In this document: positions 42,098 to 50,430 of the stretch, in pieces | How the letters are laid out: each line of letters opens with the position of its first letter | Position numbering within the stretch: position 1 is the first letter of the stretch | Made by a program: the position numbers and the translations under genes | Source of the DNA: LMUY01 sp965198895 | Lineage (GTDB): Bacteria > Pseudomonadota > Alphaproteobacteria > Acetobacterales > Acetobacteraceae | DNA: 64,000 nt | Direction of reading: 5' to 3' | Assembly: GCA_965198895.1 (NCBI GenBank) | Contig: OZ240676.1 | Location: 186,001 to 250,000, forward strand | The notes under the pieces: generated by a model | The model's database searches: none | Told to the model about the DNA's origin: nothing | Seen by the model: only the letters and a program-made list of their open reading frames with translations

Positions 42098-43014
42098 CAG
42101 CTGACCAGTTCGCGGCGGACATCCACGACCCGCATCATTCCCGCCACCAGCAATGCCACGAACAGCACCAACACGACGGCGCTCGCAGACGCCGGCGGGT
42201 ACTGCATGGCCTGGATCTCGGTGGACAATGCCGAGACGATGGAAGCGCTCTGCCCGCCGCTCATGCGCTTGACCACGAAGTAATCGCCCATGACTTGCGT
42301 GAACACCAGGATCGAGCCGAGCGTCACCCCGGTGCGGGACAGGGGGATGATCACGTGGCGCATCACCTGCCACCGGCCCGCACCCGCATCCACTGCAGCT
42401 TCCACCAGGGCCCGGTCGATCTTGCTGAGCGAGTTGGCGATCGGCCCCATCATCAACAGCGTGTACAGATGCACGTAGGTGACGATGACGGAGAAGTTGG
42501 AGAACAGCAGGAAGTCGAGCGGACGGCTCGTGATGTGCAGGTCGATCAGCATCGTGTTGAACACGCCATTGCGGCCCAAGAACGGAATCCACGCAATGGT
42601 GCGGATGATACCCGACGTCCAGAATGGGATCGCGCACAGCAGGAACAACACCATGCGCGCGGTACCGTTGCGGATGTGAAAGACCAGGAAATAGGCGAGA
42701 TTGAAGCCCAGGAACAACGTCACCGCCCACACGATGGCCGCGAACTCGAGCGAACTGGCATAGATACGCAAGGTTGCCGGCGTGGTGAACAGGTCGCGGT
42801 AGTTGTCGAAGATGAAGGCCGGGTAGATCCCCACCCGGTCGTAATCGAAGAAGCTGATCACGAAGAACAACATCGTCGGCAACGCGAACAGAACGATCAA
42901 GATGATCGCCAGCGGGGCGACCTGCAGCCACGACACGGTCCACGGCGCCAGCCGCGGCCGGGCCCATCGCGGGCGCGTGGCTGCAAGGTTCCCGGCCGTG
43001 GTGTCCGATGCCAT
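42097..43014 (-). CDS. PotB-like ABC transporter permease
   Basis: 305 residues with a charged N-terminus and six helices. Landmarks are LPTMLFFVISFFDYDRVG, IPFWTSGIIRTIAWIPFLG and the EAA loop VEAAVDAGAGRWQVMRHVII. It partners the PotC-like permease. Its start overlaps the stop of the first RutA-like gene (TGATG), tying transport to ring-opening enzymes at the level of translation. Confidence 0.9.
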   Translation of the reverse strand: MASDTTAGNLAATRPRWARPRLAPWTVSWLQVAPLAIILIVLFALPTMLFFVISFFDYDRVGIYPAFIFDNYRDLFTTPATLRIYASSLEFAAIVWAVTLFLGFNLAYFLVFHIRNGTARMVLFLLCAIPFWTSGIIRTIAWIPFLGRNGVFNTMLIDLHITSRPLDFLLFSNFSVIVTYVHLYTLLMMGPIANSLSKIDRALVEAAVDAGAGRWQVMRHVIIPLSRTGVTLGSILVFTQVMGDYFVVKRMSGGQSASIVSALSTEIQAMQYPPASASAVVLVLFVALLVAGMMRVVDVRRELVS

Positions 43015-44096
43015 CAGGCCGCCTGCACCAGGGTTTCGCGGCAGCGCATCAGCGGTTGGATGCGGGTGCCGAACTGCTCCATGCCGATGACGAAATCGTC
43101 GAACGTCATCATCACGCCTTCGACGCCTGGCACCGCCGCCATTTCGTCCAGCATGGCCGCGACGTGCGCGTAGCTGCCGACCAGCACGCCCTGGTTGGTC
43201 GGCAGCTTGTCGCCACCGCCCAGCTTGCGGCGATTGGCGCGGGAGAACGTTCCCTTGTTGGGATCGTCGTCGGATTGCTCGTCACGCCAGGCCAGCGCCT
43301 CGTAGTCAGTGCCGGCCTTGTAGTGCTCCCACTTTGCGTTGGCCGCGTCGTCGGTCTCGTCGGCGATGATCATCACCAGAATGATGGCGCCGCAATGCCG
43401 CCCCGTCTCGGCGGTCGCCGCCACGAGCCGCTTGACGCTGTCGCCGATCGAGGCGGGCTGGTTGACGCCGAAGCTGGCGCAGAAGTTATAATCGGCATGG
43501 GTTGCGGCGTATTTGGTGCCGGCATCGCTCTGCGCGGCACAGATGATCTTGATCGGGCGCGACGGCAGCGGGCTGCAGCGGCAATCGTCCATCTGGAAGA
43601 AGTCGCCCTTGAAGTCCGAATGCCCGGTGGACCATAGCTCCTTCATGATGGTCACGTATTCGGCGCAGTATTCGTAGCGGCGGCGGTAGTGTTCGGCGCC
43701 GGGCCAGATGCCCATTTGCGCATACTCCGCACGCTGCCAGCCGGAGATGATGTTCACCCCGAAACGCCCATGCGAGATGCTGTCGATCGTCACCGCCATG
43801 CGCGCCGCGATCGGCGGCGGCATGGTTAGCACGGCGCAGGTGGCGAACAGCTCGATCCGCGTGGTGACCGCGGCGAGCCCGGCCATCAGCGTGAACGATT
43901 CGAGGTTGTGGTCCCAGAACTCCGACGGACCGCCGAAACCGTGCAGCTTGATCATGGACAATGCGAAGTCGAAGCCGAACCGCTCGGCCTTCTCCACGAT
44001 CACGCGATTGAGGTCGAACGAGGGCATGTATTGCGGCGAAGTGGTGGAGATCAGCCAGCCATTGTTGCCGATCGGGATGAATACGCCGAGCTTCAT
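43014..44096 (-). CDS. RutA-like flavin-dependent oxygenase, copy 1
   Basis: 360 residues, aligning end to end with E. coli RutA: MKLGVFIPIGNNGWLISTTS, DFALSMIKLHGFGGPSEFWD, HNLESFTLMAGLAAVTTRIE, TIDSISHGRFGVNIISGWQ, QMGIWPGAEHYRRRYEY and SDFKGDFFQMDDCRCSPLPS. RutA uses FMNH2 and oxygen to open the uracil ring. Here a second, clearly related copy lies two genes upstream. No rutB, C, D or F gene is present, so the reductant source and the next step differ from the E. coli pathway. Substrate could be a pyrimidine, other cyclic ureide or amide. Confidence 0.85.
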   Translation of the reverse strand: MKLGVFIPIGNNGWLISTTSPQYMPSFDLNRVIVEKAERFGFDFALSMIKLHGFGGPSEFWDHNLESFTLMAGLAAVTTRIELFATCAVLTMPPPIAARMAVTIDSISHGRFGVNIISGWQRAEYAQMGIWPGAEHYRRRYEYCAEYVTIMKELWSTGHSDFKGDFFQMDDCRCSPLPSRPIKIICAAQSDAGTKYAATHADYNFCASFGVNQPASIGDSVKRLVAATAETGRHCGAIILVMIIADETDDAANAKWEHYKAGTDYEALAWRDEQSDDDPNKGTFSRANRRKLGGGDKLPTNQGVLVGSYAHVAAMLDEMAAVPGVEGVMMTFDDFVIGMEQFGTRIQPLMRCRETLVQAA

Positions 44097-44111
44097 AGGA
44101 TCAGCCTTCGT

Positions 44112-45401
44112 TCAGGAGGTGATGAATTCGTTCCAACGCCGGGTCAGGTAGCGGTCCTCGTCCATGACCGAGTTCCAGACCGCGATGTTGCCCATTCGCT
44201 GCTCGAACGAGCCGCCGTCGCGCGCGCGACCCGCCTTTTCCATCAGCTTGCCAAACGGATCGTGGATGTCTGCCGCAGCGGGCTTGCCGCCGTACCAGTA
44301 GTCCCACTCGTCGGCGCTCAGGAACTTCTTCGCGTTCTGCGGTTGGGCGGAATAGTAGCCCTCGCGCGCCACGAAGGCGCCGGGGAAGCCCGCGGTGTAC
44401 CAGTTCAGGTACTCGTAGGCGGCGTCCAGCTTCATGCCCGTCAGATGCTTCATCATGCCGAACATGTAGCCCCAGCCGCGGTAGCCTTCCTTCAGCGGCT
44501 GGAAGGTGCAGGGAATGCCGCGGGTGCGCACCGCTGTGACGGCGGGGGACCACATGGACTGGATCACCACCTCGCCCGAGGCCATGAGGTTCACCGACTG
44601 GTCGAAGCTGCCCCAGAACGAGCGGAACTGGCCGGATTGCTTGATCTCGGTCATCAGCTGGATCGTCTTGTCGATCTCAGCCTTCGTCATGTTGCCCTTG
44701 TTGACGTATTTGATGTCGCCTCGCGCCTCCACGGCCATGGCGACGTCGATCACGCCAACCGTAGGATTGTCCTGTAGCGCCGCCTTGCCCTTGAAAGCCG
44801 GGTTAATCAGGTCGGCCCAGCTATCCACCGGGCGCCCCACCAGGTCGGGGCGGATGCCGAGCGTGTCCGCGTTGGTGATGGTGGGCACGCTGGTCAGGAA
44901 ATCGGTGGGCTCGGAGGCGAACTTATTGCCCGATGCGTCCGTCGTATACAGCACGGTGTAGGGCGCGATGCCCTGGGTCGAGGCCTTGCGGCCATCGGGG
45001 TAGACGCTTTTCGTGAACAGGGAATAGGTCGCGTCCCAGTTCTTGAACTTCGATACCGGAATTGTCTGCAGCACGTTGCGGCCGACCAGGTATTTCAGAT
45101 ACGGCAGGCTGACGTCAGCGATGTCGATATTGGCCGACTGGGTCAGAAAGCGGTTGAGCAGATCCGAACTCTCGGCCGCCTGCATGGTGACCTTGAAGCC
45201 AAGGTCCTTCTGCGCCTGGTCACCGATCGCCTGGATCGCAGTCACCGGCTGGCCCGCGTGCTTCAGTTCGATATCCTTGATGGTCTGCGCCCAGATCGTC
45301 GGGAAGCCGCGGATCGCGCCCGACCCGGCGGCCGCACCCGCAACGGCCGAGGCAGTGGTGAGCAGGCGGCGGCGCGAAAGGCCAGTCGTGTCGTCTGTCA
45401 T
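44112..45401 (-). CDS. Tat-exported ABC transporter substrate-binding protein (PotD-like)
   Basis: 429 residues. A twin-arginine signal (LSRRRLLTTASAVAGAAAG) shows export of a folded protein. The body is a type II periplasmic binding protein of the spermidine/putrescine group (FKVTMQAAESSDLLNRFL, GIAPYTVLYTTDASG, FWGSFDQSVNLMASGEVVIQ, WYTAGFPGAFVAREGYYSAQ). It sits between the two RutA-like genes, 17 and 15 nt away, in the seven-gene operon, and should deliver their substrate to the PotBC-like permeases. Confidence 0.88.
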   Translation of the reverse strand: MTDDTTGLSRRRLLTTASAVAGAAAGSGAIRGFPTIWAQTIKDIELKHAGQPVTAIQAIGDQAQKDLGFKVTMQAAESSDLLNRFLTQSANIDIADVSLPYLKYLVGRNVLQTIPVSKFKNWDATYSLFTKSVYPDGRKASTQGIAPYTVLYTTDASGNKFASEPTDFLTSVPTITNADTLGIRPDLVGRPVDSWADLINPAFKGKAALQDNPTVGVIDVAMAVEARGDIKYVNKGNMTKAEIDKTIQLMTEIKQSGQFRSFWGSFDQSVNLMASGEVVIQSMWSPAVTAVRTRGIPCTFQPLKEGYRGWGYMFGMMKHLTGMKLDAAYEYLNWYTAGFPGAFVAREGYYSAQPQNAKKFLSADEWDYWYGGKPAAADIHDPFGKLMEKAGRARDGGSFEQRMGNIAVWNSVMDEDRYLTRRWNEFITS

Positions 45402-45418
45402 GGCTGTCTCCTGTCGGG

Positions 45419-46501
45419 TTACGCGGAGAGCTTAAGCGCACGCCGGCTTTGCATGAGCGGCTGGATGCGGGTGCCGAACTGCTCCATGCCGATGACGAAA
45501 TCGTCGAACGTCAGCATCGCACCCTGCACGCCGGGAACCGCGGCCATCTCGTCCAGCATGGCGGCAATATGCGCGTAGGAGCCGACCAGCACCCCCATGC
45601 TGGTCGGTAGCTTCTGCTTGGTGGTCAGCGCGAAGCGGCCGACGGTGGCATCCTTGTCCGCCTTCTTGTCGTTGGCGGCCTGCCCGTCCCGCCAGGCCAG
45701 CGCCTCGTAATCGGTACCGGCCTTGTAGTGCTCCCACTTCGCCATTGCCGCTTCGTCGGTCTCATCGGCGATCACCATGGTCAGCACCAGCGCTCCACAG
45801 GTGCGGCCGCTTGCGGCGGTGGCTTCGACGAGGCGGGTAACCGGGCCGGCGATCTTGGTCGGTTCGTTCAGGCCGGTGGTCGCGCAGAAATTGTAGTCGG
45901 CATATTCGGACGCGAACTTCGTCCCGCGGTCGCTCTGCCCGGCGCAGACGATCGGGATCTGCCGCGACGGCAGCGGGCTGCAGCGGCAATCGTCCATGGT
46001 GAAGAACTCACCCTTGAAGTCGGAGTGGCCGGTCGACCACAGCTGCTTCATGATGGTGACGTATTCCTCGCAGTATTCGTAGCGGCGCTGGTAGTGTGCC
46101 TCGCCGGGCCAGATGCCCATCTGCGAATACTCCGCCTCCTGCCAGCCGGATATCACATTTACGCCGAACCGGCCCTTGGAGATGCTATCGATCGTCACCG
46201 CCATGCGCGCCACGATCGGCGCCGGCATCGTCAGAACGCCGATGGTGGCGAATAGCTGGATCCGGCTGGTCACCGCCGCCAACCCGGCCATCAGGGTGAA
46301 GGATTCGAGGTTGTAATCCCAATACTCGGACGGCCCGCCGAAACCGCGCAGCTTGATCATCGACAGCGCGAAATCGAAGCCAAACTGCTCCGCCTTCTCG
46401 ATCACGGTGCGGTTTAGATCGAAGGACGGCTTGTATTGCGGAGACGTGGTGGAGATCAGCCAACCGTTGTTCCCGATCGGAAGGAAGACGCCGAGTTGCA
46501 T
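45419..46501 (-). CDS. RutA-like flavin-dependent oxygenase, copy 2
   Basis: 360 residues and the same length as copy 1, with matching blocks throughout (MQLGVFLPIGNNGWLISTTS, MIKLRGFGGPSEYWDYNLES, SQMGIWPGEAHYQRRYEYC, SDFKGEFFTMDDCRCSPLPS). Differences cluster in the region about residues 200-320. This suggests either two substrates or a heteromeric enzyme. It lies 10 nt after the amidase gene and 17 nt before the receptor gene. Confidence 0.85.
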   Translation of the reverse strand: MQLGVFLPIGNNGWLISTTSPQYKPSFDLNRTVIEKAEQFGFDFALSMIKLRGFGGPSEYWDYNLESFTLMAGLAAVTSRIQLFATIGVLTMPAPIVARMAVTIDSISKGRFGVNVISGWQEAEYSQMGIWPGEAHYQRRYEYCEEYVTIMKQLWSTGHSDFKGEFFTMDDCRCSPLPSRQIPIVCAGQSDRGTKFASEYADYNFCATTGLNEPTKIAGPVTRLVEATAASGRTCGALVLTMVIADETDEAAMAKWEHYKAGTDYEALAWRDGQAANDKKADKDATVGRFALTTKQKLPTSMGVLVGSYAHIAAMLDEMAAVPGVQGAMLTFDDFVIGMEQFGTRIQPLMQSRRALKLSA

Positions 46502-46511
46502 AGGCAGGTCC

Positions 46512-48161
46512 TCAGACTGGAGCTTGGAAGATGTTGGCCGGCTCGTCGCCGAATGACCGGCTGCGGCGCAACCGTGCGGTCAACGCCTCGACCAGCGGGG
46601 CGGCGACACAGACCATCTCGAACTGGCGGTCGGTCAGGCTGAGCCCGGCGCGACGGCAAGCCTGGGCGACTGCGTCCCGTGCCTCGGGGCCGAGATCGCT
46701 GGACGGCTCCGGAACCGGCGGCAGCGGTGGTGGCATATCGCCCGGCACCAAGTCCGGCCGGCGACCCCGCCAGGCGGTGGCGCTCTCGTAGGCGTGGCCT
46801 ATGGCGAGTACCGTCGCGTCGTCGAACGGTCGTCCGGCGATCTGCAACGCCAGCGGCAAGCCGCTGCGGCTGAACCCCATGCATTGCGACAGCGCCGGGC
46901 CGCCCGAGATGTTCCACGGCGTGGTGAAGGAGGCCTTGGTCCAGAAATTAGCCGTCCGCCATGCACCGAACGGTGGCGCCGGCGCCGGGGCTGTCGGCGT
47001 GACCAGGGCGTTGTAGCGTTGCCAGACCGGCTTCAGCTCCGCCAGCATCACCCGGCGTTCGCGCTGCGCGTCCATGTAGTCGCTGCCGCTGATCAGCACG
47101 GCGCCGAGGGCACGGCCTAGGAAGTCCTCGCCGTAATCGCCGGGCCGGCTGCGGAACGTGGCCGAGTGGATGCTGTACAGTTCGCTCTCGGCGATGGCGA
47201 TCTTCACATCGCTATATTGCTTGGCCGGACGGAGGCGCACGTCCTCGATCGTGGCACCCAGCGAGCGCAAAACGGAAAGCGCCTCCTCGAACGCCGCGAC
47301 GACTTCCGGGTCGGTGTCGATATCGGTCTCGTGGAAATGGCGCACCACGCCGATCCGCATGCCCGCGAGGCTTTCTTGCAAGCCGGCGAGGTAATCGGGC
47401 ACGGCACAATCGGCGCTGGCCGGGTCCTCGTCGTCGTAGCCGGCGATGGCCTGCAGCAGGATCGCGGCGTCGGCGACGGTCCAGGCCATCGGCCCGGCAT
47501 GGTCGAAGCTGAAGGAGTTCGGATACACCCCCCGCCGGCTGACCAAACCATACGTGGGTTTCAGGCCGACGATCCCGCACAGCGCCGCGGGTAGCCGGAT
47601 CGAGCCACCGGTGTCGGTGCCGAGCGCCGCCGGGGTCAGCCCAGCCGCCACCGCCGCGCCGGAACCGCTGGAGGAGCCGCCGGTGAAATGCCCGGTGTTC
47701 CACGGGTTACGCGCGGGCGGCCAGGCGAGATCGAACGAAGGGCCGCCATGCGCGAATTCATGCGTCGCCAGCTTGCCCAACAGCACGCCGCCGGCTTCGT
47801 ACAGTCGCGTCACCGCGGTCGCATCCCGCGTCGGCACGCTGTAGGCGCAGACGCGGGAATGGCCGGTGGTGCGGATTCCGGCGGTCGAAAAAATATCTTT
47901 CAGCGCGAACGGAATGCCGTGCAGCTTACCGCGGTATTGGCCGGACGCGATCTCCGCCTCGGCCGCCCGGGCCTGCGCGAGCGCGCGCTCGCCGGTGAGC
48001 AGAAGATAGGCATTGAGCTGCGGGTCCAGCGCCTCCGCACGGTCGAGCAAGGCCTGCGTCAAATCGACCGGCGAGATCTCCCGCTGCTCGATCAGCCGCG
48101 CAGCCTGCAACAGGCCGAGTTGGTGGAGCTGGGTGGCCCCGGCACTGAGATCGTCGAGCAC
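46512..48161 (-). CDS. Amidase-signature enzyme with AtzG-like C-terminal extension
   Basis: 549 residues. The Ser-cisSer-Lys triad is visible: lysine in GIPFALKDIFSTAG, serine in TGGSSSGSGAAVAAG, and nucleophile serine in GTDTGGSIRLPAALCG. After the usual end near residue 470 comes about 60 residues (RDAVAQACRRAGLSLTDRQF to SFGDEPANIFQAPV) that resemble the small AtzG-like (DUF4089) proteins that partner AtzE amidohydrolases. It is the first gene of the RutA-like operon. It probably hydrolyses the linear amide or carbamoyl product of ring opening. The exact reaction is inferred. Confidence 0.85.
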   Translation of the reverse strand: MLDDLSAGATQLHQLGLLQAARLIEQREISPVDLTQALLDRAEALDPQLNAYLLLTGERALAQARAAEAEIASGQYRGKLHGIPFALKDIFSTAGIRTTGHSRVCAYSVPTRDATAVTRLYEAGGVLLGKLATHEFAHGGPSFDLAWPPARNPWNTGHFTGGSSSGSGAAVAAGLTPAALGTDTGGSIRLPAALCGIVGLKPTYGLVSRRGVYPNSFSFDHAGPMAWTVADAAILLQAIAGYDDEDPASADCAVPDYLAGLQESLAGMRIGVVRHFHETDIDTDPEVVAAFEEALSVLRSLGATIEDVRLRPAKQYSDVKIAIAESELYSIHSATFRSRPGDYGEDFLGRALGAVLISGSDYMDAQRERRVMLAELKPVWQRYNALVTPTAPAPAPPFGAWRTANFWTKASFTTPWNISGGPALSQCMGFSRSGLPLALQIAGRPFDDATVLAIGHAYESATAWRGRRPDLVPGDMPPPLPPVPEPSSDLGPEARDAVAQACRRAGLSLTDRQFEMVCVAAPLVEALTARLRRSRSFGDEPANIFQAPV

Positions 48162-48423
48162 GATCAGAAAACCTGGCGGGTCGGAGACATGGCACGGACC
48201 TCATATGCAGCGGCTTGTCGAGACCTGGTCGTTCCATCCCACCCGGCATGCGGCGGAGATCCCTTGCCGATGCCGTAACGGGGGCAATGGATCGCACCCG
48301 GACCTATGAAGTCAAGCTCCCCAAGGCACGCGCCAAGACATTAGGAGGCACATTATCTGCGCCCATCCGCGCGATGCCGTTTCTTGCGGCATCGTCACAG
48401 TCACTTGCTGATTTCGTCGGCAG

Positions 48424-48873
48424 TCACTCCGCTGGTGGCGGTGGCGGCACGTACGGCTCACCTCGCCAAGCGAGCACTTTCCAGATGCCCTCGCCGGTCG
48501 CAACGACCCGATCGCCCACCATCATCACGCCGCGAACGAACACCAGGCTGCGGGTGGTCCGGATGATCTCGGCCTGCACCGTGGCGAACTCGCCGAGCTG
48601 CAGGGCGCCGACGTACTGGATGTTGAGCTGTATCGTGGCACTCGGCCGCTCGCCCGCCGCGTCCCAGCAGGCATTGCCCAAAGCGATGTCGAACGCGGTG
48701 GCCAGCATGCCGCCATGGGTGACGCCACGCTTGTTGCCGTGCCGCTCGTCGGCCACGAAACCGCAGAGCCGTTTGTTGCCATCCGGGCGATAGAACGGCC
48801 CGACATGGGTGCCGAACGCCTGCGTCGGAACACGCACCCAGCCTTCGGGGATGCCAGCCGGCACGGTGGTCAA
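48424..48873 (-). CDS. PaaI-family hotdog-fold thioesterase
   Basis: 149 residues with the hotdog core: NKRGVTHGGMLATAFDIALG (HGG motif), ATIQLNIQYVGALQLGEF and TRSLVFVRGVMMVGDRVVAT. It likely cleaves a small acyl-CoA. I chose TTG at 48873, which overlaps the stop of the preceding 101-residue gene (TTGA); the ATG at 48915 would give 14 extra residues read from inside that gene. It shares little with the thioesterase at 14239-14655 apart from the fold. Confidence 0.75.
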   Translation of the reverse strand: MTTVPAGIPEGWVRVPTQAFGTHVGPFYRPDGNKRLCGFVADERHGNKRGVTHGGMLATAFDIALGNACWDAAGERPSATIQLNIQYVGALQLGEFATVQAEIIRTTRSLVFVRGVMMVGDRVVATGEGIWKVLAWRGEPYVPPPPPAE

Positions 48874-49175
48874 TGCCGTGCCGCCGGAACGAGCGATTGC
48901 GCGATCGCGGCCCATTCATCGGGGATCGGCCCCGTGGCCACGGGCTTGCCGGCGCGGCGATACCAGTAGCCGGCATTCGCCAGGTCACCCTCCACGCGGT
49001 GTAGATGCGCGTGCACCCAGTCGCAACGCGGCTCGCCTTCCTGTTGCTGGGCGCAGTCGTGGGCACGATCCCACTCCCCTTTGCCGACCCACCACAGCGC
49101 CTGTTGCGCCGGGTCGAGGCCGCCCGGGGGCACCGCATCGGCGAGGCTGCGGCGGTAGTCGTCGAGGGTGATCAT
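48870..49175 (-). CDS. Small cytoplasmic protein, function unknown
   Basis: 101 residues, tryptophan-rich (LDPAQQALWWVGKGEWDRAH; CDWVHAHLHRVEGDLANAGYW). No signal peptide or membrane helix. The pattern of short helices resembles one or two TPR-like hairpins, and I believe similar proteins occur elsewhere in proteobacteria, but I cannot name a family. It is translationally coupled to the thioesterase gene downstream. Confidence 0.6.
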   Translation of the reverse strand: MITLDDYRRSLADAVPPGGLDPAQQALWWVGKGEWDRAHDCAQQQEGEPRCDWVHAHLHRVEGDLANAGYWYRRAGKPVATGPIPDEWAAIAQSLVPAARH

Positions 49176-49208
49176 TGATCGGGTTCCGGATGGTCGTTGA
49201 TGTTGAAC

Positions 49209-49328
49209 CCTCTGCCTTTCCCGTCCGTCACGGGATAGGGTTGGGGTGAGGGCCGCTTGAGCCAGCAAAACCGAGTGCTAGGCGGCAGTCGCACCCTCAC
49301 CCCGGCCCTCTCCCGCCCGCGGGAGAGG
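49209..49328. repeat. REPIN-like inverted pair of REP elements
   Basis: Opposed REP arms enclose a spacer that reads, on the minus strand, gtgcgactgccgcctagcac, matching the spacers at 6428-6554 and 40149-40270. The right arm (about 49297-49328) is coding: it supplies the final residues and stop of the FAD-dependent oxidoreductase gene. Confidence 0.88.
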
Positions 49329-50430
49329 TATAAGAGATTCTGTACGGTGCAAGGTCGATGTCGGTTGCCGCGCCGAGCGTCAACTGCGCCAGCAGCCGGC
49401 CGGCGTACGGGCCGACGGTCAGACCGCCCGCCCACAGCCCGTTGCCGAGCACCAGGCCCTCGATGCCGGGCGCGAGCGCCAAGACCGGGCGGATGCCCTG
49501 CCCCGCCGGGCGAAAGCCTATGCGAGTCTCGAGTACGGTGGCGTCGGCCAAACCCGGTGCGACGGCCAAAGCGGTCTGCAGCACCTCCATCATGCCCGCG
49601 GCCGTCACCCGGTAGTCGAAGCCGGAACCAGTCTCCCGCGTGGCGCCGATCACCACCCGGCTGCCGGGAAAGGCCAGCATGTAGGTGCTCGTCATGGGCA
49701 ACACGACCGGCCACGACGCAGTGTCCACGCCGGGCAGGTGCAGGTGGACGATCTGCCCGCGCTGCGGCTGCACCGGGTCGTGTATGCCTACGCGCTGCAG
49801 CAGTGCCGGCGCCCAGGCCCCGGCTGTCACCACCACGCGGTCGGCAGCGATCGTCTCGCCGTCGACGGTGACGCCGGTCACCCGTCCTGCCTCGACGACC
49901 AGCTCCGCCGCACCATCGTGCCGGGTCGCGCCGAGCCGGACCGCTGCCCCCGTCAGCGCCGCCGCCAGCAAGCGGCCATCGACGCGGGCCGCGCCCTCGA
50001 TGTGCAGGGCGGCCTGTCCCTCGCGTAATGGCGGGAACAGCGCGCGTGTCTCGTCGGGGCTAAGGCGGCTGACGGTGCCCGCTTCCGGCGCCAGCGCGAC
50101 ACGGTCGCGGACCTTGCGTTCCAGCGCGTCCAGGGCGGTGGCGTTCGTCGGCACGTTCAGCGCGCCGACCCGGCCGTATCCCGTGTCCGTCTCGCCGCGT
50201 TCGTGCAGGGCGGCGATCAGCTCCGGGTAATAGCGGGCCGCCGATGAGGACAGCCGGTAATACGCCTCGTCAGTCACGGCCGAGGACCATGGGCAGATAA
50301 TGCCGGCGCCGGCTGCCGTGGCCCGGCCCTCGCGCGCCGGGTCGATCATGACGACCGCCGCCCCGGCCTGCGCCAAGTGGAACGCGCAGCTGGCGCCGAA
50401 GACCCCCGTGCCGACGACGGCGACTTTCAC
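49297..50430 (-). CDS. FAD-dependent amine/amino acid oxidoreductase (DAO family)
   Basis: 377 residues. The dinucleotide-binding site is VKVAVVGTGVFGASCAFHLA, with GAGIICPWSSAVTDEAYY following. The C-terminal FAD-contact segment is LVLGNGLWAGGLTVGPYAG. The fold is that of D-amino acid dehydrogenases, glycine and sarcosine oxidases. The GTG start at 50430 overlaps the stop of the upstream receptor gene (GTGA), so imported compounds are probably oxidised by this protein. The last ten residues (SPAGGRGPG) and TGA come from a REP arm. Confidence 0.85.
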   Translation of the reverse strand: MKVAVVGTGVFGASCAFHLAQAGAAVVMIDPAREGRATAAGAGIICPWSSAVTDEAYYRLSSSAARYYPELIAALHERGETDTGYGRVGALNVPTNATALDALERKVRDRVALAPEAGTVSRLSPDETRALFPPLREGQAALHIEGAARVDGRLLAAALTGAAVRLGATRHDGAAELVVEAGRVTGVTVDGETIAADRVVVTAGAWAPALLQRVGIHDPVQPQRGQIVHLHLPGVDTASWPVVLPMTSTYMLAFPGSRVVIGATRETGSGFDYRVTAAGMMEVLQTALAVAPGLADATVLETRIGFRPAGQGIRPVLALAPGIEGLVLGNGLWAGGLTVGPYAGRLLAQLTLGAATDIDLAPYRISYTSPAGGRGPG

